A DNA stretch of 64,000 bases from Devosia yakushimensis (GTDB lineage: Bacteria; Pseudomonadota; Alphaproteobacteria; Rhizobiales; Devosiaceae). The notes under the pieces are model-generated. The model saw only the letters and a program-made list of their open reading frames with translations, did no database searches and had not been told where the DNA came from. Shown piece by piece: positions 1 to 8,087 of this stretch (position 1 is the stretch's first letter; every line of letters begins with the position of its first letter). The stretch covers positions 293,419-357,418 of the forward strand of contig NZ_BSNG01000003.1 in NCBI RefSeq assembly GCF_030159855.1. The letters run 5' to 3'. The translations under genes and the position numbers were made by a program.

Positions 1-637
1 AAGGATCATACGGCGCCAGCGCCTGCGCCAGTTGTACGGCCTGATAAGGCTCGAAAATCTTGGCATGGGCATCGAAGGCAAATTCGAAATGGCTCGGCGT
101 CATTTCGCGCACCCGGCCGAAATAATCGCCGGTTTCCTTGACCAGCTCGCCCCAGCGCCCCGCATGCAGATCGCGGCGATAGGGGCTGAGCTTGAAGGCG
201 GTATAGCCGTATTTCTCGTTGAGCTCGGCCGTCTGGTCCAGTGCCGCCGCCGGATCGGGCGCGGTATAGACCCCGCAATAGACCTTGACCCGGTCCCGCA
301 CATTGCCGCCCAGCAGCATATAGACCGGCAGCCCCGCCGCCTTGCCGGCAATGTCCCATAGCGCATGGTCGATCACGGAAATCGCCGCCAGTCCCAGCGC
401 CCCGGGCGGAAACCGGCATTGTTGATTGAGCTTGAGAATGAGGAATTCCACTCGCCGCGGATCCTCGCCCACAATCTGCCCGAAGAGATAATCGAGCAGC
501 GGCGGCAGCGCCCAGTCGGGCCCGTGATTATAGGCCTCGCCCCAGCCCGAAATACCCTCGTCCGTCTCGATCTTGACCAGCAGCCGCGGCCGGTCGTCGA
601 CCCGCTGCATATAGGTCTTGAGCGCTGTGATCTTCAT
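1..637 (-). CDS. Enolase-superfamily (mandelate racemase/muconate lactonizing) protein, 3' end outside window
   Basis: The reverse strand reads from an ATG at 637 without a stop to the window edge, giving about 212 residues of a protein usually near 380-400. It has the MR/MLE N-terminal capping domain: an opening MKITALKTYMQ, then LLVKIETDEGISGWGEAY and a DHALWDIAGKAAGLPVY segment, followed by the start of the barrel with TAFKLSP. The active-site acids lie outside the window. The family dehydrates or racemizes sugar acids. It overlaps the upstream DapA-type lyase by 4 bases, and the pair suggests a sugar-acid dehydratase followed by a keto-acid dehydratase or aldolase. The substrate cannot be told from this fragment. 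Confidence 0.85.
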   Translation of the reverse strand, partial: MKITALKTYMQRVDDRPRLLVKIETDEGISGWGEAYNHGPDWALPPLLDYLFGQIVGEDPRRVEFLILKLNQQCRFPPGALGLAAISVIDHALWDIAGKAAGLPVYMLLGGNVRDRVKVYCGVYTAPDPAAALDQTAELNEKYGYTAFKLSPYRRDLHAGRWGELVKETGDYFGRVREMTPSHFEFAFDAHAKIFEPYQAVQLAQALAPYDP

Positions 638-1551
638 GAACGTTCGGCCCGGGCCACACTTTCCACGATCGCCCGCAGGGCCGCACGCTCCTCGTCATTG
701 AGCGCCTCCAGCCCCGGCTTGCGCACCGGCCCCACATCCTCGCCCAGAATACCAAGCGCTTCCTTGACCACCGTCACATTGGCCCCATTGCCATATTTGG
801 TGCGCATCGCTTCGAACCCGGCAATAGCGTCGATCAGCCGCCGCGCCTCGGCATAATTGCCTGTTTCCAGCGCCCGGTGAATGGCCTGCGAGCGCTGCGG
901 GAACACATTGACCAGGCCCGAGGTGAAGCCCCGCGCGCCCATGGCATAAAATGCCGGCGCCCAGCCTTCCGCCAGCCCGCACACCCAGATCGCCGGCGCG
1001 TCCCTGGTCGCCCGGATCACCTCGGCCAGCAGCATCAGATTGGGCGAGGCGAACTTGATCCCCGCAATATTGCCATGCTGCGCCAGCAGCGAAAAATCGG
1101 CCACCGCCATGGTGTCGGACCGCACATAGGCAATTACCGGCACGCTGCACGTATCAGCCAGTTCGAGGAAATACCGTGCCTGCGCTGCGGGAGCCGCAAA
1201 CGGATCCATCGGATGATGCCCCATAATCGCATCGGCGCCCGCCGCAATCGCGTCCCGCGCCAGTTCCTTGGCCTCGACCAGCGAGCGCCCCACCGCTGCG
1301 CTGACGAGGCTCTTGCCATCGGCCGCCTCGACAGTCAGCCGATGCACCAGCCGTACTTCCTCCAGCGACAGCGCGAAGAATTCGCCCGTATTGCCCGCCG
1401 CCATCAGATTGTGCACGCCCGCCGTTGCGAGCCGGGAAATCAGCACTTTCAGCCCCGGCCCATTGACCGACCCGTCTGCTGCATAGGGGGTAACGGGCAC
1501 GCCGGAAATTCCGGTCAGGGCCTGGCGGATTTTGGTCATGGCAGCAGTCAA
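634..1551 (-). CDS. Dihydrodipicolinate synthase (DapA) family lyase
   Basis: A 305-residue (beta/alpha)8 class I aldolase-fold protein. The GNTGEF motif near residue 53 and the Schiff-base lysine in GIKFASPN (about residue 165) are visible, with a tyrosine in AYVRSD upstream. The family makes a lysine-pyruvate adduct and includes dihydrodipicolinate synthase, N-acetylneuraminate lyase and 5-dehydro-4-deoxyglucarate dehydratase (KdgD). The coupling to an enolase-superfamily gene (ATGA overlap) favours sugar-acid catabolism over lysine synthesis. An internal ATG at residue 5 is an equally good start. Confidence 0.85.
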   Translation of the reverse strand: MTAAMTKIRQALTGISGVPVTPYAADGSVNGPGLKVLISRLATAGVHNLMAAGNTGEFFALSLEEVRLVHRLTVEAADGKSLVSAAVGRSLVEAKELARDAIAAGADAIMGHHPMDPFAAPAAQARYFLELADTCSVPVIAYVRSDTMAVADFSLLAQHGNIAGIKFASPNLMLLAEVIRATRDAPAIWVCGLAEGWAPAFYAMGARGFTSGLVNVFPQRSQAIHRALETGNYAEARRLIDAIAGFEAMRTKYGNGANVTVVKEALGILGEDVGPVRKPGLEALNDEERAALRAIVESVARAERS

Positions 1552-1600
1552 CGGCGCGGTCCTTTGCAGAATAGGCGTTGCATCATTGATATATCAGATT

Positions 1601-2521
1601 TCAACGGCTGTCGATATGGCTTCCGGCGGCCACGCGCTCGACCAGAAAATCGATAAATGCCCGCACCCGGGCCGCCAGATGCTGGTGCGGCGCATAAAGC
1701 GCATGGATCAGCTCATCGTCCCCGCCATAATAGTCCTCGAGCACCGGCACGAGACGCCCCGCATCGATATCGGCCTGTACATTGAACCGTCCCACCCGGC
1801 CCAGCCCCACCCCGGCCAGGCACAATTGCCGCAAGGTCGGCCCGTTATTGGTCTGGAAGGTCCCCGATACCGGCTGCTCCAGCTTCTGCCCCGAGGGCAA
1901 CCGGAATGGCCAATGGTCGAAATTGCGCAAAAGGCTCAGCGTCAGGCAATTATGGGCCTCCAGCTCCTCCGGGCGGCGCGGCACCCCGAACGCCTCCAGA
2001 TAGCCTGGCGACCCCACGATGACGCGATCGCATACGAGGATTTTCCGCGCCTTGAGGCTTGAATCCCGCAAGGGGCCAGAGCGCAGCGCGATATCGACGC
2101 GGTCCTCCAGCAGATCGACCAGCGTGTCGCTCAGCAGCAGGTCGAGTTCGATTTCCGGGTAGCAACGCAGGAATTCGGGCATCATCGGCACGACATAGGT
2201 CACCCCGAACCCCACCGAGACGGTAACCCGCAATTTGCCCCGCGGCCGCGCCGACGCCCCATCGGCGATACTGCGCTCCGCATCCTCGATCTCCGCCAGG
2301 ATCAGCCGGGCCCGCGCCAGATACGCTTCCCCTTCCGGCGATAGCCGCAGCGCCCGTGTCGAGCGGAAGAACAGCCGCGTCTGCAGCCGGTCTTCTATCC
2401 GCGTCACCAATTTGCTCACCGCCGAAGGCGTCAGCCGCAACCGCCGGGCCGCTTCCGAAAAACTGCCCTGCTCGGCAACGGTCACGAACACTTCCATCTC
2501 GCCGCTGCGACTGTCGACCAT
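1601..2521 (-). CDS. LysR-family transcriptional regulator
   Basis: About 306 residues from the preferred ATG at 2521; a start 8 codons upstream (2545) is possible. The N-terminal winged HTH reads SFSEAARRLRLTPSAVSKLV, followed by the linker helix and a periplasmic-binding-like effector domain (GKLRVTVSVGFGVTYVVP onward). It lies upstream of the lyase/enolase pair on the same strand with about 50 bases between, and is divergent from the MFS transporter that starts at 2656. It could therefore control the sugar-acid pair, the exporter, or both. The divergent LysR/DHA1-exporter layout is common in proteobacteria. Confidence 0.9.
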   Translation of the reverse strand: MVDSRSGEMEVFVTVAEQGSFSEAARRLRLTPSAVSKLVTRIEDRLQTRLFFRSTRALRLSPEGEAYLARARLILAEIEDAERSIADGASARPRGKLRVTVSVGFGVTYVVPMMPEFLRCYPEIELDLLLSDTLVDLLEDRVDIALRSGPLRDSSLKARKILVCDRVIVGSPGYLEAFGVPRRPEELEAHNCLTLSLLRNFDHWPFRLPSGQKLEQPVSGTFQTNNGPTLRQLCLAGVGLGRVGRFNVQADIDAGRLVPVLEDYYGGDDELIHALYAPHQHLAARVRAFIDFLVERVAAGSHIDSR

Positions 2522-2655
2522 GGCCCACCTTTGAATTTGGTTCACAGGTATTTGGACATGACGCCCGATTGTCGCGCAAGGGCCGAAGGATCATTTTCCG
2601 GGTTCAGTTGCGGCCAGGTGCCGCCATGCCGCTATTTCCGGAAGGAAGCCCTCAA

Positions 2656-3840
2656 GTGCCCATCGCCATTTTTGCCCTGACCATCGCAGCCTATGCGATC
2701 GGAACGACCGAGTTCGTCATTGTCGGCCTCTTGCCCACCGTAGCCGGCGACCTCGGCATCACCCTGCCGCTGGCCGGCCTTATCGTCAGCGTCTATGCCC
2801 TGGGCGTCACCTTCGGCGCTCCCATTCTCACCGCCCTTTCCGGCCGCATCGAGCGCAAACCCCTGCTGCTCGGCCTCATGGCGCTGTTCATCGCCGGCAA
2901 TGGTGCCGCCGCGCTCAGCCCCGGCTATGAAGCGCTCCTCGTCGCCCGCGTCTTCTCCGCCTTCGCCCATGGCGTCTTCTTTTCGGTCGGCGCCACCATC
3001 GCCGCCGATCTCGTGCCGGAAAATCGCCGTGCCTCGGCTATTGCCATGATGTTCCTCGGCCTCACGGTGGCCATCGTTACCGGCGTGCCGCTAGGCACCT
3101 TTATCGGCCAGACCTTTGGCTGGCGCGCCACCTTCTGGGCTGTGTCGGCACTGGGCGCCGTCGCCTTTGTCGGCATCGCCGCCCTGCTGCCCGCCAATCT
3201 CGCCAAGGCGCCCCCGGCCAGCCTTATCGATCAGGTGCGCGTGCTCGGCAGCGGCCGCCTGCTGCTGGCCTTCGCCATGACCGCTCTGGGCTATGGCGGC
3301 ACCTTCGTCACCTTCACCTTCCTCGCGCCCATCCTGCAACAGGCCACCGGCTTCTCGGAGGGCAATGTCAGCCTGATCCTGGTGCTCTACGGCCTGGCCA
3401 TCGCCGCAGGAAACCTGGCCGGCGGCCGGATCGCCAATCGCGATCCCGTCAAGGCGCTGACCATTCTCTTCGCCCTGCAGGCCGCGGTACTGGTCCTCTT
3501 CTCCTTCACTGCCATCTCGCCCATCCTGGCCTTGGTGACCCTGGCCGCCCTCGGCTTCCTCTCCTTCGCCAATGTGCCCGGCCTGCAGCTCTATGTAGTC
3601 CAGCTCGCCAAGCGGCATCGTCCCGGCGCGGTCGATGTCGCCTCCGCCCTCAATATCGCCGCCTTCAATCTGGGCATTGCCGTCGGCGCCTGGCTGGGCG
3701 GCCTGGTGGTGGATTCCTCCCTCGGCCTAGTCGCCACCCCATGGGTCGGCGCCATCCTGGTCGGTGCCGCCGTGCTGCTGACCCTGTGGAGCGGCCTGCT
3801 CGACAACCGCACCAGCCAACCGGCCGCGCAGGCTGCCTGA
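2656..3840 (+). CDS. MFS transporter, DHA1 (AraJ/YdhP-like) family
   Basis: About 394 residues with twelve hydrophobic segments. The first helix carries the family signature IAAYAIGTTEFVIVGLLP, and GRIERKPLL resembles the loop 2-3 motif. These proteins are inner-membrane proton antiporters exporting small molecules, often sugars or drugs. I chose the GTG at 2656 because GGAAGGA lies 9 bases upstream and homologues begin directly before the first helix; an in-frame ATG at 2626 would add 10 residues. The frame stays open further upstream into the LysR gene, which is antisense shadow. The substrate is unknown. Confidence 0.88.
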   Translation: MPIAIFALTIAAYAIGTTEFVIVGLLPTVAGDLGITLPLAGLIVSVYALGVTFGAPILTALSGRIERKPLLLGLMALFIAGNGAAALSPGYEALLVARVFSAFAHGVFFSVGATIAADLVPENRRASAIAMMFLGLTVAIVTGVPLGTFIGQTFGWRATFWAVSALGAVAFVGIAALLPANLAKAPPASLIDQVRVLGSGRLLLAFAMTALGYGGTFVTFTFLAPILQQATGFSEGNVSLILVLYGLAIAAGNLAGGRIANRDPVKALTILFALQAAVLVLFSFTAISPILALVTLAALGFLSFANVPGLQLYVVQLAKRHRPGAVDVASALNIAAFNLGIAVGAWLGGLVVDSSLGLVATPWVGAILVGAAVLLTLWSGLLDNRTSQPAAQAA

Positions 3841-3856
3841 TCGGCCCGGCACGACC

Positions 3857-5026
3857 CTACCCCGCAAACCGCCTGAGCCGGGTCCTGATCTCCCCACCGC
3901 TGCGGACGCGGTCGCGGCCATCGCGCTTGGCCTGATAGAGCGCCGCGTCCGCCCGGCCGACCATCTGCTCGAGCCCCTCGCCCGGCTGCCGTTCGACCAC
4001 GCCGAAGCTGGCGGTAACCTTGAAACGGGCCGCCCAATCGGCCGGGCCCGCCGAGCGGACGGCCTCCGCGTAGAGCATGCCGGCCTGCAGATTGGTCAAG
4101 GGCAGCAGCACGGCAAATTCCTCGCCCCCCAGCCTGCCGACCAGGGCTTCGGCAGGGGCCATGCTCTGGAGCCGCCGCGCGAAGGACACGATCACCTGGT
4201 CCCCCGCCTCATGGCCGTACCGGTCATTCACCCGCTTGAAATGGTCGAGATCGGCCAGCACCAGCACGACCGGCCGCTTCTGCGCCGCGCATTCGGACAA
4301 GAGCCGCGCGCCACGCAGATCAAATCCGCGCCGGTTCAACAGGCGCGACAGGGGATCTGTCTGCGACTCGGCCTGCAATTCCTCGATGACATCCAATGCC
4401 ACGGCCGTCAGCAGCGTCAGCGCGACCAGCAGCGAATAGGCGATCGTCGCCAGGTTCGTCAGCAGCCAATAGGACGAGGTAATATCGGGCGTCGCGAGCC
4501 CGCCCGCCTCGAAGAAAACGACAATGAAGGGCCGGGCCAGGAAATAGGCCACCCCCATGCCGAGCACGACAAGCATGAGCACGTCGATGCGCGAGCGCTG
4601 CGGCGATTGCGAAAGGCGGATCGCCGCAATGGCGAGCATGGCGCCAATCCCCCAGGTGACGGCAACCACGCGGGCGACAAAGCTGGGCTGCGCCCACATG
4701 AACCAGCCCAGGACCAGCATGGCGACAACAGCGCATGCGAGCAATAATCCGCGCGGAACCGGCATCCCCGCCCGCGTCAGAAGCGCCGTGCACAACAGGA
4801 ACACCGCGACAAGCAACATCAGATTGGAGCAAAACCGCACCAGGGTGCTGTCCAGCCCCAGGCTCGTCGCCTGCAAGGCAAAACCAGCCGCGACGCAGGC
4901 GTAGCAGATGGCCAGCATCGCGATATGCCGATTGCTCCGGCGGAACCACCAGAGCATGGCGAAGGTCCCCGCCAGGATCAACGCCAGCGTCGGTGTAAGA
5001 ACCGAGATGAACAGCTCAACGCTCAC
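3857..5026 (-). CDS. Membrane-bound diguanylate cyclase (GGDEF)
   Basis: 389 residues. About six to seven transmembrane helices occupy residues 5-210, followed by a GGDEF domain (about 220-385). The active-site motif is GGEEF at 300-304, and LADLDHFKRVNDRYGHEAGD at about 257-276 supplies the metal and GTP-binding residues, so it should be an active c-di-GMP synthase. The inhibitory RxxD site normally just before GGEEF is not seen (EALVGRL instead), so product inhibition may be absent. It is convergent with the MFS gene, with 16 bases between. The membrane part resembles no sensor domain I can name. Confidence 0.92.
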   Translation of the reverse strand: MSVELFISVLTPTLALILAGTFAMLWWFRRSNRHIAMLAICYACVAAGFALQATSLGLDSTLVRFCSNLMLLVAVFLLCTALLTRAGMPVPRGLLLACAVVAMLVLGWFMWAQPSFVARVVAVTWGIGAMLAIAAIRLSQSPQRSRIDVLMLVVLGMGVAYFLARPFIVVFFEAGGLATPDITSSYWLLTNLATIAYSLLVALTLLTAVALDVIEELQAESQTDPLSRLLNRRGFDLRGARLLSECAAQKRPVVLVLADLDHFKRVNDRYGHEAGDQVIVSFARRLQSMAPAEALVGRLGGEEFAVLLPLTNLQAGMLYAEAVRSAGPADWAARFKVTASFGVVERQPGEGLEQMVGRADAALYQAKRDGRDRVRSGGEIRTRLRRFAG

Positions 5027-5124
5027 GCCGCTTCCCCTGTCGGCCTGCTTTCCACGCAGAACCTAGCGGCACAAACCAAAGCCTTGGTTAAAACCGGAAA
5101 AATGTCATCCCGACAGGTTTGCGC

Positions 5125-5706
5125 TCAGCTCAGCCGCCCATCGGCCAGCGCCTGCATGATCCAGTCGCGATAGGTCTGGTCCTTGTCATTGATCTCGGGA
5201 ATGACTTTGGAGGCCTCCGACATGAAGAAAGCATAATCCCGGCCCATTTCCTGGCCGCGCCGGGTATGCATGTCGAGCGCCACATCGGGAATTTCCGGCA
5301 GCCGCTCACCCAGTTCGGTGACGCGCCGGGCCCAATTGACCATATCGTCGCTGGTGCGGTCCTTCTTGCTGGCCGAGAGCACGCGAATGGCATGGGCGGC
5401 GAACAGGAACCGGTCGCCGGCCGGCCGGGGATAGCGCTTATGCTGCTGATAGAGCGTTTCGATCAGCACCGGCGCATCCACATTGCCCAGCCCGATATCC
5501 TCCACCGCCATGACGCAGAGCCGCGACCACAGCACCTCCTCCATTTCGGGGCTGGTGACGAACATTTCCCAGCCCAGCAGCAGCACATTTTCGGTCATGC
5601 CGCGCCGCATGCATTTCTGCAGGGCCGAGATCACCTCGTCGGCGGCAAAGCCATGCTCGGTCGTGGTTCTCTGCCAGGGATCGGGCGGCTGCTGCACTTT
5701 GACCAT
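5125..5706 (-). CDS. Stand-alone RarA/MgsA C-terminal-like protein
   Basis: 193 residues from the ATG at 5706, preceded by GGAG at 9 bases. The frame remains open to 6000 but runs through the palindromic repeat at 5808-5954, so the upstream part is not coding. Residues 25-110 (AADEVISALQKCMRRG, CVMAVEDIGLGN, FLFAAHAIRVL) resemble the helical oligomerization region of the AAA+ replication-restart protein RarA, where xASEDIGxAD is conserved. No Walker motifs are present. The likeness is by eye; function unknown. Confidence 0.6.
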   Translation of the reverse strand: MVKVQQPPDPWQRTTTEHGFAADEVISALQKCMRRGMTENVLLLGWEMFVTSPEMEEVLWSRLCVMAVEDIGLGNVDAPVLIETLYQQHKRYPRPAGDRFLFAAHAIRVLSASKKDRTSDDMVNWARRVTELGERLPEIPDVALDMHTRRGQEMGRDYAFFMSEASKVIPEINDKDQTYRDWIMQALADGRLS

Positions 5707-5807
5707 TTTTGGTGGGCTCCTTGAAAGACGGGTGAGCTTAGCCGGGAGAACGGCCCCGAGCCAATCGCCATTGACCGGCAAATAGGCGTCGGAAGCCTCG
5801 CGCGGCG

Positions 5808-5954
5808 CTAGGGCCAATCGACATTCACTCAGGCTGAGCCGAAAATGGTGGTTTTCGAGAACCGGAGCGCAGCGTACGTTTGGTACGTGAGCACCGGAAG
5901 CGCAGAAAACTGCCATTTGCAGGCCAGCATCAGCTGAATGTCGATTGGCCCTAG
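5808..5954. repeat. 147-base palindromic intergenic repeat with 20-bp perfect terminal inverted repeats
   Basis: CTAGGGCCAATCGACATTCA (5808-5827) is the exact reverse complement of 5935-5954. The inside is also self-complementary with gaps (AAAATGGTGGTTTTC pairs with GAAAACTGCCATTT; CCGGAGCGC and GTACG are repeated near the loop). The whole can fold into one long cruciform. It sits between two genes and looks like a dispersed REP/MITE-like element; the CTAG at its edge provides the stop codon of the small gene at 5951-6163. Confidence 0.8.
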
Positions 5955-6163
5955 GTATTGGCCGCCACCAGGCCAGCCGGCATAGGTCCATCACCTGCAA
6001 GGGGCCGCTCCTCCCGCCCGGCCATGCCCGGGCCGGTCAGCAGCACCCGGCTGCCGGCAGTCAGGCGCGGATAGGGCATCGACGACACAGGAACCTGCCG
6101 GACCTGGAAGTTCTGATAATCCTCCGTTTCAAGGACGATCTCCATCGCCTGCGCTTCAGACAT
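5951..6163 (-). CDS. Small hypothetical protein, possibly 3'-truncated by the repeat
   Basis: 70 residues from an ATG at 6163 with GGAGAA 8 bases upstream, a good ribosome-binding site. The sequence starts MSEAQAMEIVLETEDYQNF and contains SMPYPRLTAGSRVLLTGPGM. I recognise no family. Its stop codon TAG is made by the first bases of the palindromic repeat, so the original C-terminus may have been cut by insertion of that element. Confidence 0.45.
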   Translation of the reverse strand: MSEAQAMEIVLETEDYQNFQVRQVPVSSMPYPRLTAGSRVLLTGPGMAGREERPLAGDGPMPAGLVAANT

Positions 6164-6439
6164 TGCCGGTTTCTCCTGTGCCGCCAGGCACGTCCATTAA
6201 GACGCCTACCTTTGCCCGATCCGGATTACCGGAACATTGCGCATGCCTTACACGCGCCCCGGCCTTGCGAAGATCACACCGCCGTAACGCCCGCGTAATG
6301 TTTCGCTGGGCATTAATGGCGCATCGGGTCACATGACCGGATCGCCGATCATCGCAGGATGGACCGATTGGGCGTCCCCGCCGACGCAGCCATTGGCGCG
6401 CGTCCGCGCCGTTGACCGCGGAAATCACCGGAGTTTTGT

Positions 6440-7267
6440 ATGCGTCTTTATAATCATCTGATGGTCGCCGTCGCTGTGGGCGCCGTCTTTGCCGGCCCGG
6501 TGCATGCGGGCGATTTCGATAGCTATGGCGCCGCGCCCGCGCAATTCGTGCCGATCGAACCGGAATCGGATTTCGTCTTCATCCTCGGCCTGGGCGTGGG
6601 CGCGGCTCCGGCCTATGAAGGCGCCTCGGACTACAAGATGACGTTCAAGCCCATCATCGATGTCGAGCGCCTCCGCTGGGGTTGGATCGATGTCGGCGGC
6701 GAGGAAGATCGCGGCGGGTTCAGCTTCTCTCCCTCTGTCAGCTATGAAGGCGAACGCGTCAGCGGGGATCATGCCGCGCTACACGGGCTGGACAATGTCG
6801 AGGCCACCTATGCGCTGGGCGGCCGGATCGGCTACGAAATCGTCTTCGACGACGCGATCAGCGCCGAAATCTACGGCGCGGCCCGCTACGCCTTTGGCGG
6901 CGCCCGGGGCCTTATCGGGGAGGCCGGCGTCGACATAACCGCCAAGCTCACCCCGCAATTGGAGATTGTCGGCGGCCCGGTCGTCAGCTTCGCTTCCGAA
7001 GACTATATGGATACCTATTTCGGCGTCACGGGCGCGGAATCGGTGGCAACGGGCGGCCGCCTCGGCGCCTTTGACCCCAGTGGAGGCATCAAATCCGCCG
7101 GGCTGCAGATCGAGGCCCGCTACGAGTTCATTCCCGACACTTTCGTCACGCTCAACGCCGCCTATTCCACCTATCTCGGCGACGCCCGGGAATCGCCGAT
7201 CGTCAAATCGGGCTCCGAACATAACTTCACTGTCGGCCTGGGCCTGGCCCGCCGCTTCTCGTTCTAG
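6440..7267 (+). CDS. MipA/OmpV-family outer-membrane protein
   Basis: 275 residues. A signal peptide (MRLYNHLMVAVAVGAVFAGP, cut after VHA) precedes a beta-barrel with alternating hydrophobic strands and the family hallmark ILGLGVGAAPAYEGASDYK, a central GWIDVGG, and a C-terminal aromatic residue (RRFSF) typical of outer-membrane barrels. MipA-like proteins are porin-like scaffolds; in several proteobacteria they are controlled by a neighbouring two-component system, and one follows here. Its substrate, if any, is unknown. Confidence 0.9.
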   Translation: MRLYNHLMVAVAVGAVFAGPVHAGDFDSYGAAPAQFVPIEPESDFVFILGLGVGAAPAYEGASDYKMTFKPIIDVERLRWGWIDVGGEEDRGGFSFSPSVSYEGERVSGDHAALHGLDNVEATYALGGRIGYEIVFDDAISAEIYGAARYAFGGARGLIGEAGVDITAKLTPQLEIVGGPVVSFASEDYMDTYFGVTGAESVATGGRLGAFDPSGGIKSAGLQIEARYEFIPDTFVTLNAAYSTYLGDARESPIVKSGSEHNFTVGLGLARRFSF

Positions 7268-7418
7268 ACTTGCAGCGGCGCCAACATTGCGCGGGCCTAT
7301 TCTGAACCATGTCAGCATAGGCCCGGCTCTTCCTTACAAAGTTGAGCCGCATTTCCATATTACCGCGGCAATTCGCTATTGCAGAGCCTGCAATACGGCA
7401 CGATCGCCCGGACCAATC

Positions 7419-8087
7419 ATGCGCATATTGCTCGTCGAAGACGAAACCGACATGGCCCGCGCGCTGATCGCGGCGCTCAACCGGCAGGGTATCGTAGTCG
7501 ATCACGCCACCACGCTCGATATCGCCAACGAGGCCGCCCGCAACGATGTCTATGACGTGGCCCTGCTCGACCGCAAATTGCCCGATGGCGATGGGCTTTC
7601 CCTGATCCCCATCCTGCGTGGCGTACAGCCCGGCCTGCCCATCATCGTGCTGTCTGCGCTCAATTCGACCGACCATCGCGTGGCCGGCCTCGATATCGGA
7701 GCCGACGACTATCTCTCCAAGCCCTTTTCCACCGATGAGCTATTGGCCCGCATTCGCGCCATTCTGCGCCGGCCGGCCCGGATCGGGGAGGCTTCCATCA
7801 CCGTGGGCAAGCTCAGATTTGATCTCAACGGGCGCTTTGCCGAGGCCGCCGGCATCCGGCTCGATCTGACGCGACGGGAAATCCTTGCGCTCGAAATGCT
7901 GATGCGCCGGGCCGGCCGCACCGTGTCGCGCCATGCGCTGGAAGAAGCGGTCTATGGCTTCGATGACGAAATCGCCTCCAACGCGCTCGACGCCCATATT
8001 TCCCGGCTGCGCGGCAAGCTGGCTGGCGCCGCCGTCCAGATCCACGCCATTCGGGGGCTTGGCTACGTCATCCAGGCGTCCTCATGA
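7419..8087 (+). CDS. OmpR-family response regulator
   Basis: 222 residues. The receiver domain starts at MRILLVEDET with acidic residues E7/D8, phospho-acceptor D51 (ALLDRKLPDGDG) and the conserved lysine in LSKPFS. A winged-helix DNA-binding domain follows (LTRREILALEMLM, ISRLRGKLAG). The start is the ATG before RILLVED; upstream frame opening is shadow of the MipA gene. Its stop overlaps the kinase start by 4 bases (ATGA), so the pair is co-translated. The MipA gene upstream is a plausible target. Confidence 0.95.
   Translation: MRILLVEDETDMARALIAALNRQGIVVDHATTLDIANEAARNDVYDVALLDRKLPDGDGLSLIPILRGVQPGLPIIVLSALNSTDHRVAGLDIGADDYLSKPFSTDELLARIRAILRRPARIGEASITVGKLRFDLNGRFAEAAGIRLDLTRREILALEMLMRRAGRTVSRHALEEAVYGFDDEIASNALDAHISRLRGKLAGAAVQIHAIRGLGYVIQASS

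Noticed and set aside
3091..3618. Long minus-strand frame inside the MFS gene
   Set aside because: Antisense shadow with low-complexity Gly/Asp/Glu content typical of GC-rich genes.
5707..6000. Upstream extension of the 5125-5706 gene to 6000
   Set aside because: It crosses the palindromic repeat and lacks a ribosome-binding site; the ATG at 5706 has GGAG.
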